A DNA stretch of 64,000 nucleotides from NCBI GenBank assembly GCA_003282205.1, contig QBZW01000009.1, positions 26,287 to 90,286 of the forward strand. The letters run 5' to 3'. Source of the DNA: Pelagibacteraceae bacterium AG-337-G04 (lineage in GTDB: Bacteria > Pseudomonadota > Alphaproteobacteria > Pelagibacterales > Pelagibacteraceae). This document shows positions 33,322 to 43,023 of this stretch, piece by piece. A program made the translations under genes and the position numbers. Below the pieces are notes generated by a model that had not been told where the DNA came from, did no database searches, and saw nothing but the letters and a program-made list of their open reading frames with translations. Every line of letters starts with the position of its first letter. The stretch's first letter is position 1.

Positions 33322-36168
33322 ATGTTACTTAAAGACTACTTTCCAAATCTTCAGAAAAAATACCATAAGTTTAGTTTTAAAGGGATAGCTTTTAATTCAA
33401 ACGAAGTAAAAGAGGGTTATATTTTTTTTGCATTTAAAGGGAGTAATACAGATGGAAATTTGTTTATAAAAGATGCAATTAGAAATGGATCAAAAATAAT
33501 AATTAGTGATAAATTTAAGATAAATAACTGGAAAAATAACATTTTATTTTTAAAAAATGATGACCCAAGAAATTTATTAGCTAAATTTAGTTCTAAAATA
33601 TTTAATAAAAAACCAAACAACTTAATAGCAGTTACTGGAACAAATGGTAAGTCATCTATAGTAAATTTTTATTTTCAAATTCTTACATATAATAAAATTA
33701 AAGCAGCTTCAATTGGAACATTAGGTGTTAATGGTTTAAAAGTAAAAAAAAAATTTCCAAATACTACTTTTGATACCATCCAAATAAATAAAATTTTAAA
33801 AAAATTAAAAGAAAAAAAAATTGAAAATGTTATTTTGGAAGCCTCGAGTCATGGATTAAATCAAAATAGATTAGATGGATTAGAATTTGATATTGGTATA
33901 TTTACAAATTTAACAAGGGATCATTTAGATTACCACAAGACTTTTAAAAATTATTTAAATTCAAAATTAATACTATTTAAAAAATTATTGAAAAAAAAAT
34001 CTTATGCTATTTACGATAATGATTTAAAAATTTCATCAGATTTAAATAAAATAACTAGATATAATAAAATCAAAAAACTTACACTAGGATATACCAAATC
34101 AAGTTTTGTAATAATTGATCATCAATTTTTGAAAGATGAACAAAAAATAACATTCAGATTTCATAAAAAGCAATATTCTTTTTCAACCAAATTAATTGGA
34201 AGAGTTCAAATTAAAAATTTACTAATGGCAATTATGGCAGCAATGAAAAGTAAAATTTCATTAGAAAAAATTTTAAAAATTACTCAAAATATAAAGCCTG
34301 TAAATGGAAGATTAGAAAAAATTGGTAACATTTATAATAATGGAATTGTTATTCTTGACTATGCCCATACACCAGATGCTCTGATAACCTGTATTAAAAA
34401 TGTAAAGGAACAATTTAAATTAAGAAAAATTAATCTAGTATTTGGATGTGGGGGAGAGAGAGATAAGCCCAAAAGAAAATTAATGGGTACAATTGCTAAT
34501 AAATATTGTGATAAAATATATTTAACGGATGACAATCCAAGAAGAGAAGACCCGAAAAAAATAAGAGTGGATATAAAGTCTAAAATTTCAAAGAGCAAAT
34601 TATTGGAAATACCATCAAGAGAAAGTGCAATAAAATCTGCAATAATGGATATTAAGTCAAACGAGATAGTTATTATTGCTGGGAAAGGACATGAAGTTTA
34701 TCAAGAATATTTTACTCAAAAATTCTTTTCAGATAAAAGCTATATTAAAAAATTCATTAAGATAAAAAATAAATCTTTATATAGAAATTGGAAATCAAAC
34801 ATTGTTTCTGAAATAACAAAAAAAAATATAAAAAAAAATACCAATATCAATGAAGCTTCAATTGATTCAAGAAAAACACAAAAAAATAATATTTTCTTTG
34901 GCATAAAAGGAAAAAACTTTGATGGAAATAAATTTGTAAATCAGGCATTTAAAAATGGAGCTTCTATTTCTATAAACGAGAACAAAAATAAAAAAAAATT
35001 CAAAAATGATATATATGTCAAAAACCCATTAAAAACATTTTCGGAAATTGCTAAACTGGTAAGAGCATCATCTAATATTTCCTCAATAGCAATTACAGGC
35101 TCTTCAGGCAAAACTACATTAAAGGAGATGCTGGGGCAAATGATGAGTAAAATATGTCAAACATCCTATTCAAAAAAATCATTTAATAACAAATATGGAG
35201 TTCCAATCTCTTTATTCAATATAAATAAGAAGGATAAAATTGGTATTTTTGAAGTTGGGATGGATAAGAGAGGAGAAATTGATTTTTTAACTAAAAAGAT
35301 AATGCCTAATGTCGGGGTTATTACAAATATTTCGTATGCTCATATCAAAAACTTTCAAAACTTAAAAGGGATTGCTCACGCTAAAGCAGAGATAATTAAC
35401 AATATAGCTCAACATGGATCAATCGTTTTGAATGCAGATGATAATTTTTTTAAATTTTTTAAATCTAAATCTATAAAAAGAAAATTAAAAATAATTTCAT
35501 TTGGAATAAACAAAAAATCAGATGTAAATTTAATTCATATAAAAAGTGGAAAATTAAATTCTATTATTCACATTAAATATAATGAAAAAAAATTGAAATT
35601 TATTATTAAAAAACAATTAGAAAATTATATTTATAATATTTTATCAACTTTAGCAGTAATATCTCTATATTTTGATTTAGAAAAATTAGATAAACTTTTC
35701 TTTAATGATTATAAATTTCCAGAAGGAAGAGGAGATTTAAATATAATTAAGTTAAAACAAAAAAAAATTAATCTTTTTGATGAAAGTTATAATTCTAACC
35801 CTTTATCTCTTCAATTTGCTTTAAATAAATTCAATAGTTTAAATACTAAATCTAGCAGAAAATTAATTCTATTAGGTGATATGCTGGAACTTGGAAAATA
35901 TTCAAAAAAACTTCATATAGAGGCTGCCCACTATATTAATGCCACTCAAATTGACAAAGTTTATGTATATGGGAAAGAGGTTATTAAAACATTTAACAAA
36001 ATTAAACCACAAAAAAGAGGAAAAATACTAAGTTCAAAAAAAGATATCTTAAATTTTATAATAAATGATATTAAGAATAGAGAATATTTAATGATTAAAG
36101 GTTCCAATTCCACAGGCCTAAATAAAATAAGTCAAAGCCTAAAAGCAGGAAAAATTAATGCTTTTTAG
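33322..36168 (+). CDS. MurE-MurF fusion ligase
   Basis: A 948-residue fusion of two Mur ligases. Residues about 1-475 are MurE, which adds meso-diaminopimelate: ATP-binding AVTGTNGKSSIVNF, the YAHTPDAL segment, and the DAP-selecting DNPR in LTDDNPRREDP. Residues about 480-948 are MurF, which adds D-Ala-D-Ala: SIDSRKTQKNNIFFGIKG, ATP-binding ITGSSGKTTLKEML (near residue 592), DESYNSNPLS, and LGDMLELG. There is no stop or frame change between the two halves. It yields UDP-MurNAc-pentapeptide in one polypeptide. It ends inside mraY (11-nt overlap). Confidence 0.95.
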   Translation: MLLKDYFPNLQKKYHKFSFKGIAFNSNEVKEGYIFFAFKGSNTDGNLFIKDAIRNGSKIIISDKFKINNWKNNILFLKNDDPRNLLAKFSSKIFNKKPNNLIAVTGTNGKSSIVNFYFQILTYNKIKAASIGTLGVNGLKVKKKFPNTTFDTIQINKILKKLKEKKIENVILEASSHGLNQNRLDGLEFDIGIFTNLTRDHLDYHKTFKNYLNSKLILFKKLLKKKSYAIYDNDLKISSDLNKITRYNKIKKLTLGYTKSSFVIIDHQFLKDEQKITFRFHKKQYSFSTKLIGRVQIKNLLMAIMAAMKSKISLEKILKITQNIKPVNGRLEKIGNIYNNGIVILDYAHTPDALITCIKNVKEQFKLRKINLVFGCGGERDKPKRKLMGTIANKYCDKIYLTDDNPRREDPKKIRVDIKSKISKSKLLEIPSRESAIKSAIMDIKSNEIVIIAGKGHEVYQEYFTQKFFSDKSYIKKFIKIKNKSLYRNWKSNIVSEITKKNIKKNTNINEASIDSRKTQKNNIFFGIKGKNFDGNKFVNQAFKNGASISINENKNKKKFKNDIYVKNPLKTFSEIAKLVRASSNISSIAITGSSGKTTLKEMLGQMMSKICQTSYSKKSFNNKYGVPISLFNINKKDKIGIFEVGMDKRGEIDFLTKKIMPNVGVITNISYAHIKNFQNLKGIAHAKAEIINNIAQHGSIVLNADDNFFKFFKSKSIKRKLKIISFGINKKSDVNLIHIKSGKLNSIIHIKYNEKKLKFIIKKQLENYIYNILSTLAVISLYFDLEKLDKLFFNDYKFPEGRGDLNIIKLKQKKINLFDESYNSNPLSLQFALNKFNSLNTKSSRKLILLGDMLELGKYSKKLHIEAAHYINATQIDKVYVYGKEVIKTFNKIKPQKRGKILSSKKDILNFIINDIKNREYLMIKGSNSTGLNKISQSLKAGKINAF

Positions 36169-37243
36169 TCTATTTTCTAATCTGGTTGAAGTTTTTAGTT
36201 TTCTTAATGTTTTCAAATATTTAACTGTAAGAACGGGTCTATCAATGTTCACATCTATGATAGTAGTCTTTTTAGTTGGAGGTCCACTTATTAATTATTT
36301 TTCCTCTCATCAAATTCACGACCCAATAAGAGAAGACGGACCCAGTGAGCATATAGTTAAAAAAATAGGAACACCTACCATGGGAGGTCTAATGATTTTA
36401 CTAGGCATTTTCTCAGGTGTAGTTTTATGGGGTGATTTTTCGAATCCTTACAATTGGTTCTTGCTTTATATAACAGGCTCTTTTGGATTACTTGGAGCTT
36501 ATGATGACTATCAAAAAATAAAAAAAAATAATTCAAATGGTATAAGTTCAAAAAAAAAAATTATAATTCAAATTATTTTAGCATTATTCGGAATTTTGAT
36601 ACTTTATTTTTATAGTGGATCTAACGAACTTCTAAATCTATATTTTCCATTTTTTAAAAATTTAATAATTAATTTAGGGTGGTTTTTCATTCCATTCTAT
36701 TTATTTGTAATTGTAGGATCATCCAATGCAGTTAACTTAACTGATGGACTTGATGGTTTAGCCACAGTCCCAGTAATATTAGTTGCAGCATGTTTTGCTT
36801 TTATTAGCTATGTAACAGGAAATACAGTTTTTTCGGGCTATTTGCAAATTACATATATTGAGGGAGTAGGAGAAGCATCAATTTTTTGTGGGGCAATAAT
36901 AGGATCTTGTTTAGGATTTTTATGGTTTAACGCACCACCGGCTAAGATATTTATGGGTGATACAGGTTCCCTAGCATTAGGAGGGTCATTGGGGGCAGTT
37001 GGTATTATCACTAAACATGAAATTGTTCTTGCTATAACTGGAGGACTATTTGTACTAGAAGCTGTTTCGGTAATTGCTCAAGTCATATCATTCAAACTTA
37101 CTGGCAAAAGGATATTTAAAATGGCACCAATACATCACCATTTTGAAAAAAAAGGCTGGCCAGAGTCCACTGTAGTCATTAGGTTTTGGATTATTTCAAT
37201 TATCTTAGCAATGATCGGTCTAGCAACATTAAAACTAAGATAA
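36158..37243 (+). CDS. mraY: Phospho-MurNAc-pentapeptide-transferase
   Basis: MraY makes lipid I by transferring phospho-MurNAc-pentapeptide to undecaprenyl phosphate in the inner membrane. It has 361 residues with about ten membrane helices and the catalytic aspartates and histidines: TPTMGGLMIL, GAYDDYQK, NLTDGLDGLATVP, FMGDTGSLALGG, and the C-terminal PIHHHFEKKGWPES. Length is typical. It overlaps the MurE-MurF fusion by 11 nt, and its TAA shares a base with the murD ATG. Confidence 0.96.
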   Translation: MLFSLFSNLVEVFSFLNVFKYLTVRTGLSMFTSMIVVFLVGGPLINYFSSHQIHDPIREDGPSEHIVKKIGTPTMGGLMILLGIFSGVVLWGDFSNPYNWFLLYITGSFGLLGAYDDYQKIKKNNSNGISSKKKIIIQIILALFGILILYFYSGSNELLNLYFPFFKNLIINLGWFFIPFYLFVIVGSSNAVNLTDGLDGLATVPVILVAACFAFISYVTGNTVFSGYLQITYIEGVGEASIFCGAIIGSCLGFLWFNAPPAKIFMGDTGSLALGGSLGAVGIITKHEIVLAITGGLFVLEAVSVIAQVISFKLTGKRIFKMAPIHHHFEKKGWPESTVVIRFWIISIILAMIGLATLKLR

Positions 37244-38547
37244 TGAATGAAAAAAAAATTTATTTTAAAAATAAAAAATTTTTAATTTATGGTTTTGGTA
37301 AATCTGGAAATGCTTGCTTTAATTATTTAAAAAAAAATAATATCTGCGCAATTTTTGATGATAACAAAAAAAATATTCCAATTAAGTTTAAAAAAGAGTT
37401 AATAAATATTCACAAATTAACATCAGTTAACTTTGATTTTATTGTTTTAAGTCCAGGGATAGATATTAAGAAATGTAAAATTTCAAGTTTTTTGAGAAGA
37501 AATAAGTCTAAAATTATTACAGAGCTTGATATATTTGCAATTAGTTATCCAAATATAAATAAAATCACAATTACCGGAACAAATGGTAAGTCGACAACAT
37601 CAAAACTATTATATGAGGTTCTTAAAAATAATAAAAAGGATGTAAGACTCACTGGTAATATTGGATACCCAATATTAATGGAGAAAAAAATTAATAGTAA
37701 TACAATTTTTGTAATTGAAGCATCTTCTTATCAACTTGATTATAGCAAATACTTTAGGTCTAAGTATTCAATAATACTTAATTTAAATCCTGATCATTTA
37801 GAGAGACATGGATCTTTCAAAAATTATGTTGACGCAAAATTAAAAATTATAAAATCACAGAGTAACAAAGATTTTGCTTTTATAGAAAATGAAAATAATT
37901 TTCTAAACGAATTAATTAAAAATAATCAAATTAAATCTAAAATAATAAAAATCGATTATCTAAAATATCAAAAATACTTTAGAAAAATAAATAATATTTA
38001 TTTTAATAATTCTAGTAATAAAAAAAATCTTAGTTTCGTTTTTAGTATTGCCAAAATATTAAAACTCAATTGCAAAACAGTTATTAATACCGCAAATAAA
38101 TTTAAAGGTTTGAATTATAGACAACAAATAATATATAATTCAAAAAAATTGTTAATTATTAATGACTCAAAATCTACTAGTTTCTCATCAACAGTCCCAT
38201 TACTTGAAAGTTATCAAAATATTTATTGGATATTAGGGGGACTTGCTAAAAAAGGAGACAAACTTTCATTAAATAAAAAATATATTCCAAATATTAAAGC
38301 TTACATTTATGGAAAAGATAGAAATTTTTTTATCAGCTCACTTCCAAACCAAATTTCTTATTATTCCTCATCAACACTCAAAAAGATTATGAAAAATTTA
38401 AATAATGATATTAAAAAAGATAAGACGAAAAAAGTAATTCTTTTTAGTCCCTGCGCTGCTTCTTTCGATCAATTTAAAAACTTTGAAGAAAGGGGAAAAT
38501 TTTTTAATAATATTATAGTACTGATGCTTAAAAAAATTAGAATATGA
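37243..38547 (+). CDS. murD: UDP-MurNAc-L-alanine:D-glutamate ligase
   Basis: MurD adds D-glutamate to UDP-MurNAc-L-Ala. From the ATG at 37243 there are 434 residues: an N-terminal Rossmann-like domain (FLIYGFGKSGNACFNYL), ATP-binding ITGTNGKSTTSKLL, IEASSYQLDY, LNLNPDHLERHGSFKNYV, NDSKSTSFSSTVPLLE, and LFSPCAASFDQFKNFEERGK. An in-frame start 57 nt upstream lies in mraY and is rejected. It ends with a 4-nt overlap with ftsW. Confidence 0.95.
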   Translation: MNEKKIYFKNKKFLIYGFGKSGNACFNYLKKNNICAIFDDNKKNIPIKFKKELINIHKLTSVNFDFIVLSPGIDIKKCKISSFLRRNKSKIITELDIFAISYPNINKITITGTNGKSTTSKLLYEVLKNNKKDVRLTGNIGYPILMEKKINSNTIFVIEASSYQLDYSKYFRSKYSIILNLNPDHLERHGSFKNYVDAKLKIIKSQSNKDFAFIENENNFLNELIKNNQIKSKIIKIDYLKYQKYFRKINNIYFNNSSNKKNLSFVFSIAKILKLNCKTVINTANKFKGLNYRQQIIYNSKKLLIINDSKSTSFSSTVPLLESYQNIYWILGGLAKKGDKLSLNKKYIPNIKAYIYGKDRNFFISSLPNQISYYSSSTLKKIMKNLNNDIKKDKTKKVILFSPCAASFDQFKNFEERGKFFNNIIVLMLKKIRI

Positions 38548-39653
38548 ATAAATATTTAGATAATTTTTATGACTGGTGGAAAAATATAGACAAATTTTTA
38601 TTATCCCTTATTTTAGGTTTATTTTTATTAGGTCTTTTCTTTTCGTTAGTTTCCACATCTCTCATAGCATCCGACAAATTAGATACAAAATCATATTATT
38701 TTTTCTTTAAACATTCTGCTTACATAGGTTTAGCAATAGTGATTTTAATTTTTTTCTCATTTTTAAATCAAAAATTTTTAACAAAACTCTCATTTATTTT
38801 GTTCTTAGTTGCATTCCTAAGTTTGCTGCTTGTTCCTTTTCTAGGTATTGAGGTAAAAGGATCAAAAAGATGGCTAGATTTGGTATTTTTACCTAGGTTT
38901 CAGCCAGTTGAGATTGTTAAGCCATTTTTTATTGTATCATTATCATTAATGTTAACTATTCAAAATAGAAAATTATATTTTAAATACTTCTTAAGCTCTT
39001 TATTCATACTTCCAATATTAATGCTGCTTATCTATCAACCTGATATTGGACAGACTCTTTTGATATCAATGGTATGGTTAGCCTTAATATTTGTATCAGG
39101 AATTAACATATTTATTTTTTTTATATTTTTTCTCTTTGTCGGTTCAACTGTAAGTTATTTAATTTTATTTGTTCCAAAATTTGAATACATAAAAATTAGA
39201 CTATTTGCTTTTTTAGACTCAAGTTCAGGCAACAATTATCAAGCTGAAAAAGCAAGTGATGCTATTATTAATGGTGGTTTTTTCGGGAAAGGTATCGGAG
39301 AAGGTACTTTGAATTCAAGAGTCCCTGAAGCGCATACAGATTATATTGTCTCAGTTATATCAGAAGAGTTTGGGGCAATTATAGTCATTGGAATATTATT
39401 TTTATATTTAATTTTTTCATACAGGGTAATGCGAAAAATTAATTTTGCAAACGAAGATTTATCAAAACTTATTTTAAGTGGATGTATATCTTTAATTTTG
39501 ATACAAACATTTATTCACGTTGGTGTTAATATTAGAATACTCCCAACTACAGGAATGACCCTACCTTTCTTAAGTTATGGTGGGTCATCCATAGTTAGTA
39601 CAGCAATTTTATCAGGATTAATTTTAAATTTAACAAAAAGAAAATTAGATTAA
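38544..39653 (+). CDS. ftsW: Septal peptidoglycan glycosyltransferase
   Basis: SEDS-family membrane protein of 369 residues with about ten helices. It polymerises lipid II at the septum together with FtsI. Family features are KGSKRWLDL in the first large loop, FQPVEIVKPFFIV with the catalytic Glu region, YQPDIGQTLLI, a periplasmic loop with FGKGIGEGTLNSRVPEAHTDYI, and the C-terminal LPTTGMTLPFLSYGGSS. It starts with a 4-nt overlap with murD and is followed after 1 nt by murG. Confidence 0.95.
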   Translation: MNKYLDNFYDWWKNIDKFLLSLILGLFLLGLFFSLVSTSLIASDKLDTKSYYFFFKHSAYIGLAIVILIFFSFLNQKFLTKLSFILFLVAFLSLLLVPFLGIEVKGSKRWLDLVFLPRFQPVEIVKPFFIVSLSLMLTIQNRKLYFKYFLSSLFILPILMLLIYQPDIGQTLLISMVWLALIFVSGINIFIFFIFFLFVGSTVSYLILFVPKFEYIKIRLFAFLDSSSGNNYQAEKASDAIINGGFFGKGIGEGTLNSRVPEAHTDYIVSVISEEFGAIIVIGILFLYLIFSYRVMRKINFANEDLSKLILSGCISLILIQTFIHVGVNIRILPTTGMTLPFLSYGGSSIVSTAILSGLILNLTKRKLD

Positions 39654-39654
39654 A

Positions 39655-40734
39655 TTGACTAAAAAAATTCTTATTTCAACAGGCGGTTCGGGTGGACATG
39701 TAATGCCATCTTTATGTATATATGATGCTTTAAAAGATGATTATGAAATACAGATTTCTACAGATTTAAGAGGATCAAAATATATTAATAATAAAAATTA
39801 TAATTATTCATTAATAGATGTGCCAAATTTATTCTCAAATTTATTATTGCTCCCATACAATTTAATAAGATTTTGTCTCTCAATAGTTAAATCTTATAAA
39901 TACTTAAAATTAAATAATTTTAATATACTCATTAGCACTGGAGGATATATGTCAATACCTCTATGTTTAGCTTCAAATTTATTAAGTATAAAAATTTATA
40001 TTTTCGAACCAAATTCTGTTTTAGGACGAGCAAACAAATTAATACTTAGTTTTGCAGAAAAAATTATTTGCTATGACGAGAATTTAAAAGGTATTTCAAA
40101 AAAACTCTTACATAAGATTTATTTAGTAAAACCATTGCTTAGAAAAGAAATCTATAAATATCAAAAAAATCAAAATACTAAAATTGCAAAAAAAAAAAAA
40201 TTATTAATTATTGGAGGAAGTCAGGGCGCAAAGTTCTTCGATGAATTTATTACTAAAATTATAATAAGACTCTCAAAAACATACAAAATACAAGTTTTAC
40301 AGCAGGTAATTAGTCTAAATTCAAAAGAAAATATCAAAGAATTCTATCAAAAAAACCACATAGAACATGAATTATTTGACTTTGATGACAAATTATTAAC
40401 TAAAGCTGTTAATTATGATCTAGCAATTACACGGTCTGGTGCATCTACAATTTCCGAATTAGGTTTTTTAAATATTCCATTTGTGGCAATTCCATTTCCG
40501 TATGCTAAAGATGATCATCAATATTATAATGCAGAATTTTATGAGAAAAAAAAATCTTGTTGGTTAATTATGCAAAAGGATATTGATGAAGAAAGTTTTA
40601 ATGATTTGATGGTAAAAATCTTTGACAATGAAAATGAATATTTTTCAAAAAAAAATAATTTAATTCAATTGAATAAAGAAAATACCTGGGTAAGAAATAA
40701 ATCTAAACTAATTGAGCTTTTACATGAAAATTGA
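39655..40734 (+). CDS. murG: UDP-GlcNAc-lipid I GlcNAc transferase
   Basis: GT-B glycosyltransferase (359 residues) that converts lipid I to lipid II on the inner face of the membrane. It begins at TTG (39655), directly after ftsW; no earlier start is possible and the first motif ISTGGSGGHVMPSL follows within ten residues. Also present are STGGYMSIP, FEPNSVLGRANK, LIIGGSQGAKFFDEF, and the donor-site TRSGASTISELGFLNIPFVAIPFPYAKDDHQ in pieces. The last 11 nt overlap murC. Confidence 0.94.
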   Translation: MTKKILISTGGSGGHVMPSLCIYDALKDDYEIQISTDLRGSKYINNKNYNYSLIDVPNLFSNLLLLPYNLIRFCLSIVKSYKYLKLNNFNILISTGGYMSIPLCLASNLLSIKIYIFEPNSVLGRANKLILSFAEKIICYDENLKGISKKLLHKIYLVKPLLRKEIYKYQKNQNTKIAKKKKLLIIGGSQGAKFFDEFITKIIIRLSKTYKIQVLQQVISLNSKENIKEFYQKNHIEHELFDFDDKLLTKAVNYDLAITRSGASTISELGFLNIPFVAIPFPYAKDDHQYYNAEFYEKKKSCWLIMQKDIDEESFNDLMVKIFDNENEYFSKKNNLIQLNKENTWVRNKSKLIELLHEN

Positions 40735-42115
40735 TTTAGGAAAAAATGAACTTATTCACTTTGTTGGTATCGGAGGAATAGGTATGAGTGGTCTAGCTTT
40801 GATTATGAATGGTTTAGGTTACAAAGTTCAAGGTAGTGATATTGCTGATAATCGAAATATTGAAAGATTAAAAAAAAAAAAAATAAGAATATTTTTAAAT
40901 CATAAAAGAGAAAATATAAAAAAAATAACTGTTATGGTGATTTCCTCAGCAATTAGGAAAGATAACCCAGAATTAGTTGAGGCTATCAAAAAAAAATTAC
41001 CAGTTTATACAAGAGGAGATATGTTAGGTCATATTGTATCTTTCATGAGAAATGTTGTTATAACTGGTTCACACGGAAAAACAACTACCACATCATTAGT
41101 ATCTAGTATTTTTACAGCAGGCAACCTAGATCCAACTATAATTAATGGTGGTGTACTAAATTCATTTGGTAATTCTGCAAAATTGGGAAAAAGTAACTGG
41201 TGTGTAACCGAGTCAGATGAGTCTGATGGAAGTTTTTTAAAAATTCCTTTCACATATTCTATAGCTACAAATTTAGACTCTGAGCATTTAGATTTTTATA
41301 AAAATATAAATAACCTAAAAAAAAGTTTTCTTACATTTATAGAAAAAATACCATCTGTTGGTAAAGGCTTTCTGTGTAATGACGATCAAAATCTTAAAAA
41401 AGTTTTTAAAAAATCAATAAACAAAAATTTTTATACATATGGTAAAAGTAAAAATTCAAATTTCCAAATAATAAATATAAAACAAAAAACAAATTTTTCT
41501 AAATTTGATATTAAAATCAATATACCAAGTAAAAAAAAAATAATTAAAGGAATAAAGCTACCAATGATTGGAACACATAATATTCAAAATGCAACTGCTG
41601 CAGCTTCATTAGCATTTACAATTGGTTTGCCTGAAAAATATATCAAACTTGGACTTTACAATTTTAAAGGTGTTCAGAGAAGGTTTTCTCATCTATTTAA
41701 TCACAATAACACAAGTTTTTATGACGATTATGCACATCATCCAACAGAAATAAGTTCAGTATTAAGCGGTGTAAAAAACGTCCATAAAAATAAAGAAATT
41801 GTTTGTATCTTTCAACCTCATAGAATTTCAAGAGTAATATATCTTAAAAAAGAATTTTCAAAATGTTTTAAAAAAGCAGATACAGTTTTATTATGTCCAA
41901 TATACACAGCTAATGAAAAACTAAGGCTTAATTTTACTTATCATTCCTTTGCAAAGTTAATAATAAAAAATTCAAATGTTAAACTAATACAGGTTGACAA
42001 CGAAACACAATTACAAAGTTTTATAAGGCAAAATGCATTTGGTAAAAAAATTTACATAGGTATGGGCGCAGGATCAATATCAAACTGGATGAAAAATTTA
42101 AAAAATATATTTTAA
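40724..42115 (+). CDS. murC: UDP-MurNAc:L-alanine ligase
   Basis: MurC adds L-alanine to UDP-MurNAc. From the ATG at 40724 there are 463 residues: IHFVGIGGIGMSGLA, ATP-binding ITGSHGKTTTTSLVSS, TESDESDGSFLK, TNLDSEHLDFY, GVQRRF, DDYAHHPTEISSVL and FQPHRISRV. Motif order and length are standard. It shares one base with murB (TAATG). Confidence 0.95.
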   Translation: MKIDLGKNELIHFVGIGGIGMSGLALIMNGLGYKVQGSDIADNRNIERLKKKKIRIFLNHKRENIKKITVMVISSAIRKDNPELVEAIKKKLPVYTRGDMLGHIVSFMRNVVITGSHGKTTTTSLVSSIFTAGNLDPTIINGGVLNSFGNSAKLGKSNWCVTESDESDGSFLKIPFTYSIATNLDSEHLDFYKNINNLKKSFLTFIEKIPSVGKGFLCNDDQNLKKVFKKSINKNFYTYGKSKNSNFQIINIKQKTNFSKFDIKINIPSKKKIIKGIKLPMIGTHNIQNATAAASLAFTIGLPEKYIKLGLYNFKGVQRRFSHLFNHNNTSFYDDYAHHPTEISSVLSGVKNVHKNKEIVCIFQPHRISRVIYLKKEFSKCFKKADTVLLCPIYTANEKLRLNFTYHSFAKLIIKNSNVKLIQVDNETQLQSFIRQNAFGKKIYIGMGAGSISNWMKNLKNIF

Positions 42116-43023
42116 TGAAAATTGAGGATATAAAAAAATCAGTATTTAGAATAGATGGAGATATTTTTTTTGATCAGAGTATTAAAAACCTTAATTGGTT
42201 TAATATTGGTGGAAAAACTAAAATTTTCTTTAAACCAAACTCTCTTAAAGGTCTAATAGAATACCTTAAAATTTATGCTAAAAGAGGTAAAATATTTATT
42301 TTAGGGAATGGTTCAAATGTATTATTTGATGATGAAATATACCAAGGCACAGTAATAAAGTTAGGTAAAAGTTTTTCAAATATTACCTTGCTAAATAATA
42401 AAACAATTATTGCTGGTACAGCTGCTTCACAAAAAAAAGTTTCAGAATTTGCAAAGGATAATAACATTTCTGGACTAGAGTTTATGTCATGTATTCCAGG
42501 TTCAATAGGAGGCGGTATAAGAATGAACTCTGGATGTTTCAAAAAAGAATTTAAAGATATTCTTGTTTCTATTCAATTAGTTGATTTTAAAGGTTTTGTA
42601 AGAAGTATTCCTGCAAATGAAATTAGCTTTAATTATAGGTCAATAGGATTACCTAAAGATTTAATATTTTTAAGTGCAACTCTCAAAGGAAAAGAAAAAA
42701 ATAGTGAGGAAATATATAATTATATGACTGAGCTTAATACAATGAAAAATATGGCTCAACCAACCAAAATTAAAACTAGTGGTAGTACTTTTAAAAATCC
42801 TATGAATCAAACAGATAAAAAAGTCTGGGAATTAATTAGATCAAGTGTTCCTAATGAAATAAGTTATGGAGATGCAGCAATTTCTAAGAAACACGCTAAT
42901 TTTTTTATTAATAAAAAAAATGCAAAAGCCGCCGATATGAAATCTTTAATTAACTTTGTTAAAAAGAAAGTTAAAGACCAGACAGGTATAAAATTAGAAT
43001 TAGAAATTGTGATAGTTGAATAA
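42115..43023 (+). CDS. murB: UDP-N-acetylenolpyruvoylglucosamine reductase
   Basis: FAD-dependent reductase making UDP-MurNAc, 302 residues of the short (type II) form. NWFNIGGKTKIFF and FILGNGSNVLF bind FAD; LEFMSCIPGSIGGGIRMNSGCF is the signature. The catalytic Ser is in TSGSTFKNP, and NFFINKKNA lies near the C-terminus. It is placed between murC and ddl with single-base overlaps on both sides. murA is not in this window. Confidence 0.94.
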   Translation: MKIEDIKKSVFRIDGDIFFDQSIKNLNWFNIGGKTKIFFKPNSLKGLIEYLKIYAKRGKIFILGNGSNVLFDDEIYQGTVIKLGKSFSNITLLNNKTIIAGTAASQKKVSEFAKDNNISGLEFMSCIPGSIGGGIRMNSGCFKKEFKDILVSIQLVDFKGFVRSIPANEISFNYRSIGLPKDLIFLSATLKGKEKNSEEIYNYMTELNTMKNMAQPTKIKTSGSTFKNPMNQTDKKVWELIRSSVPNEISYGDAAISKKHANFFINKKNAKAADMKSLINFVKKKVKDQTGIKLELEIVIVE

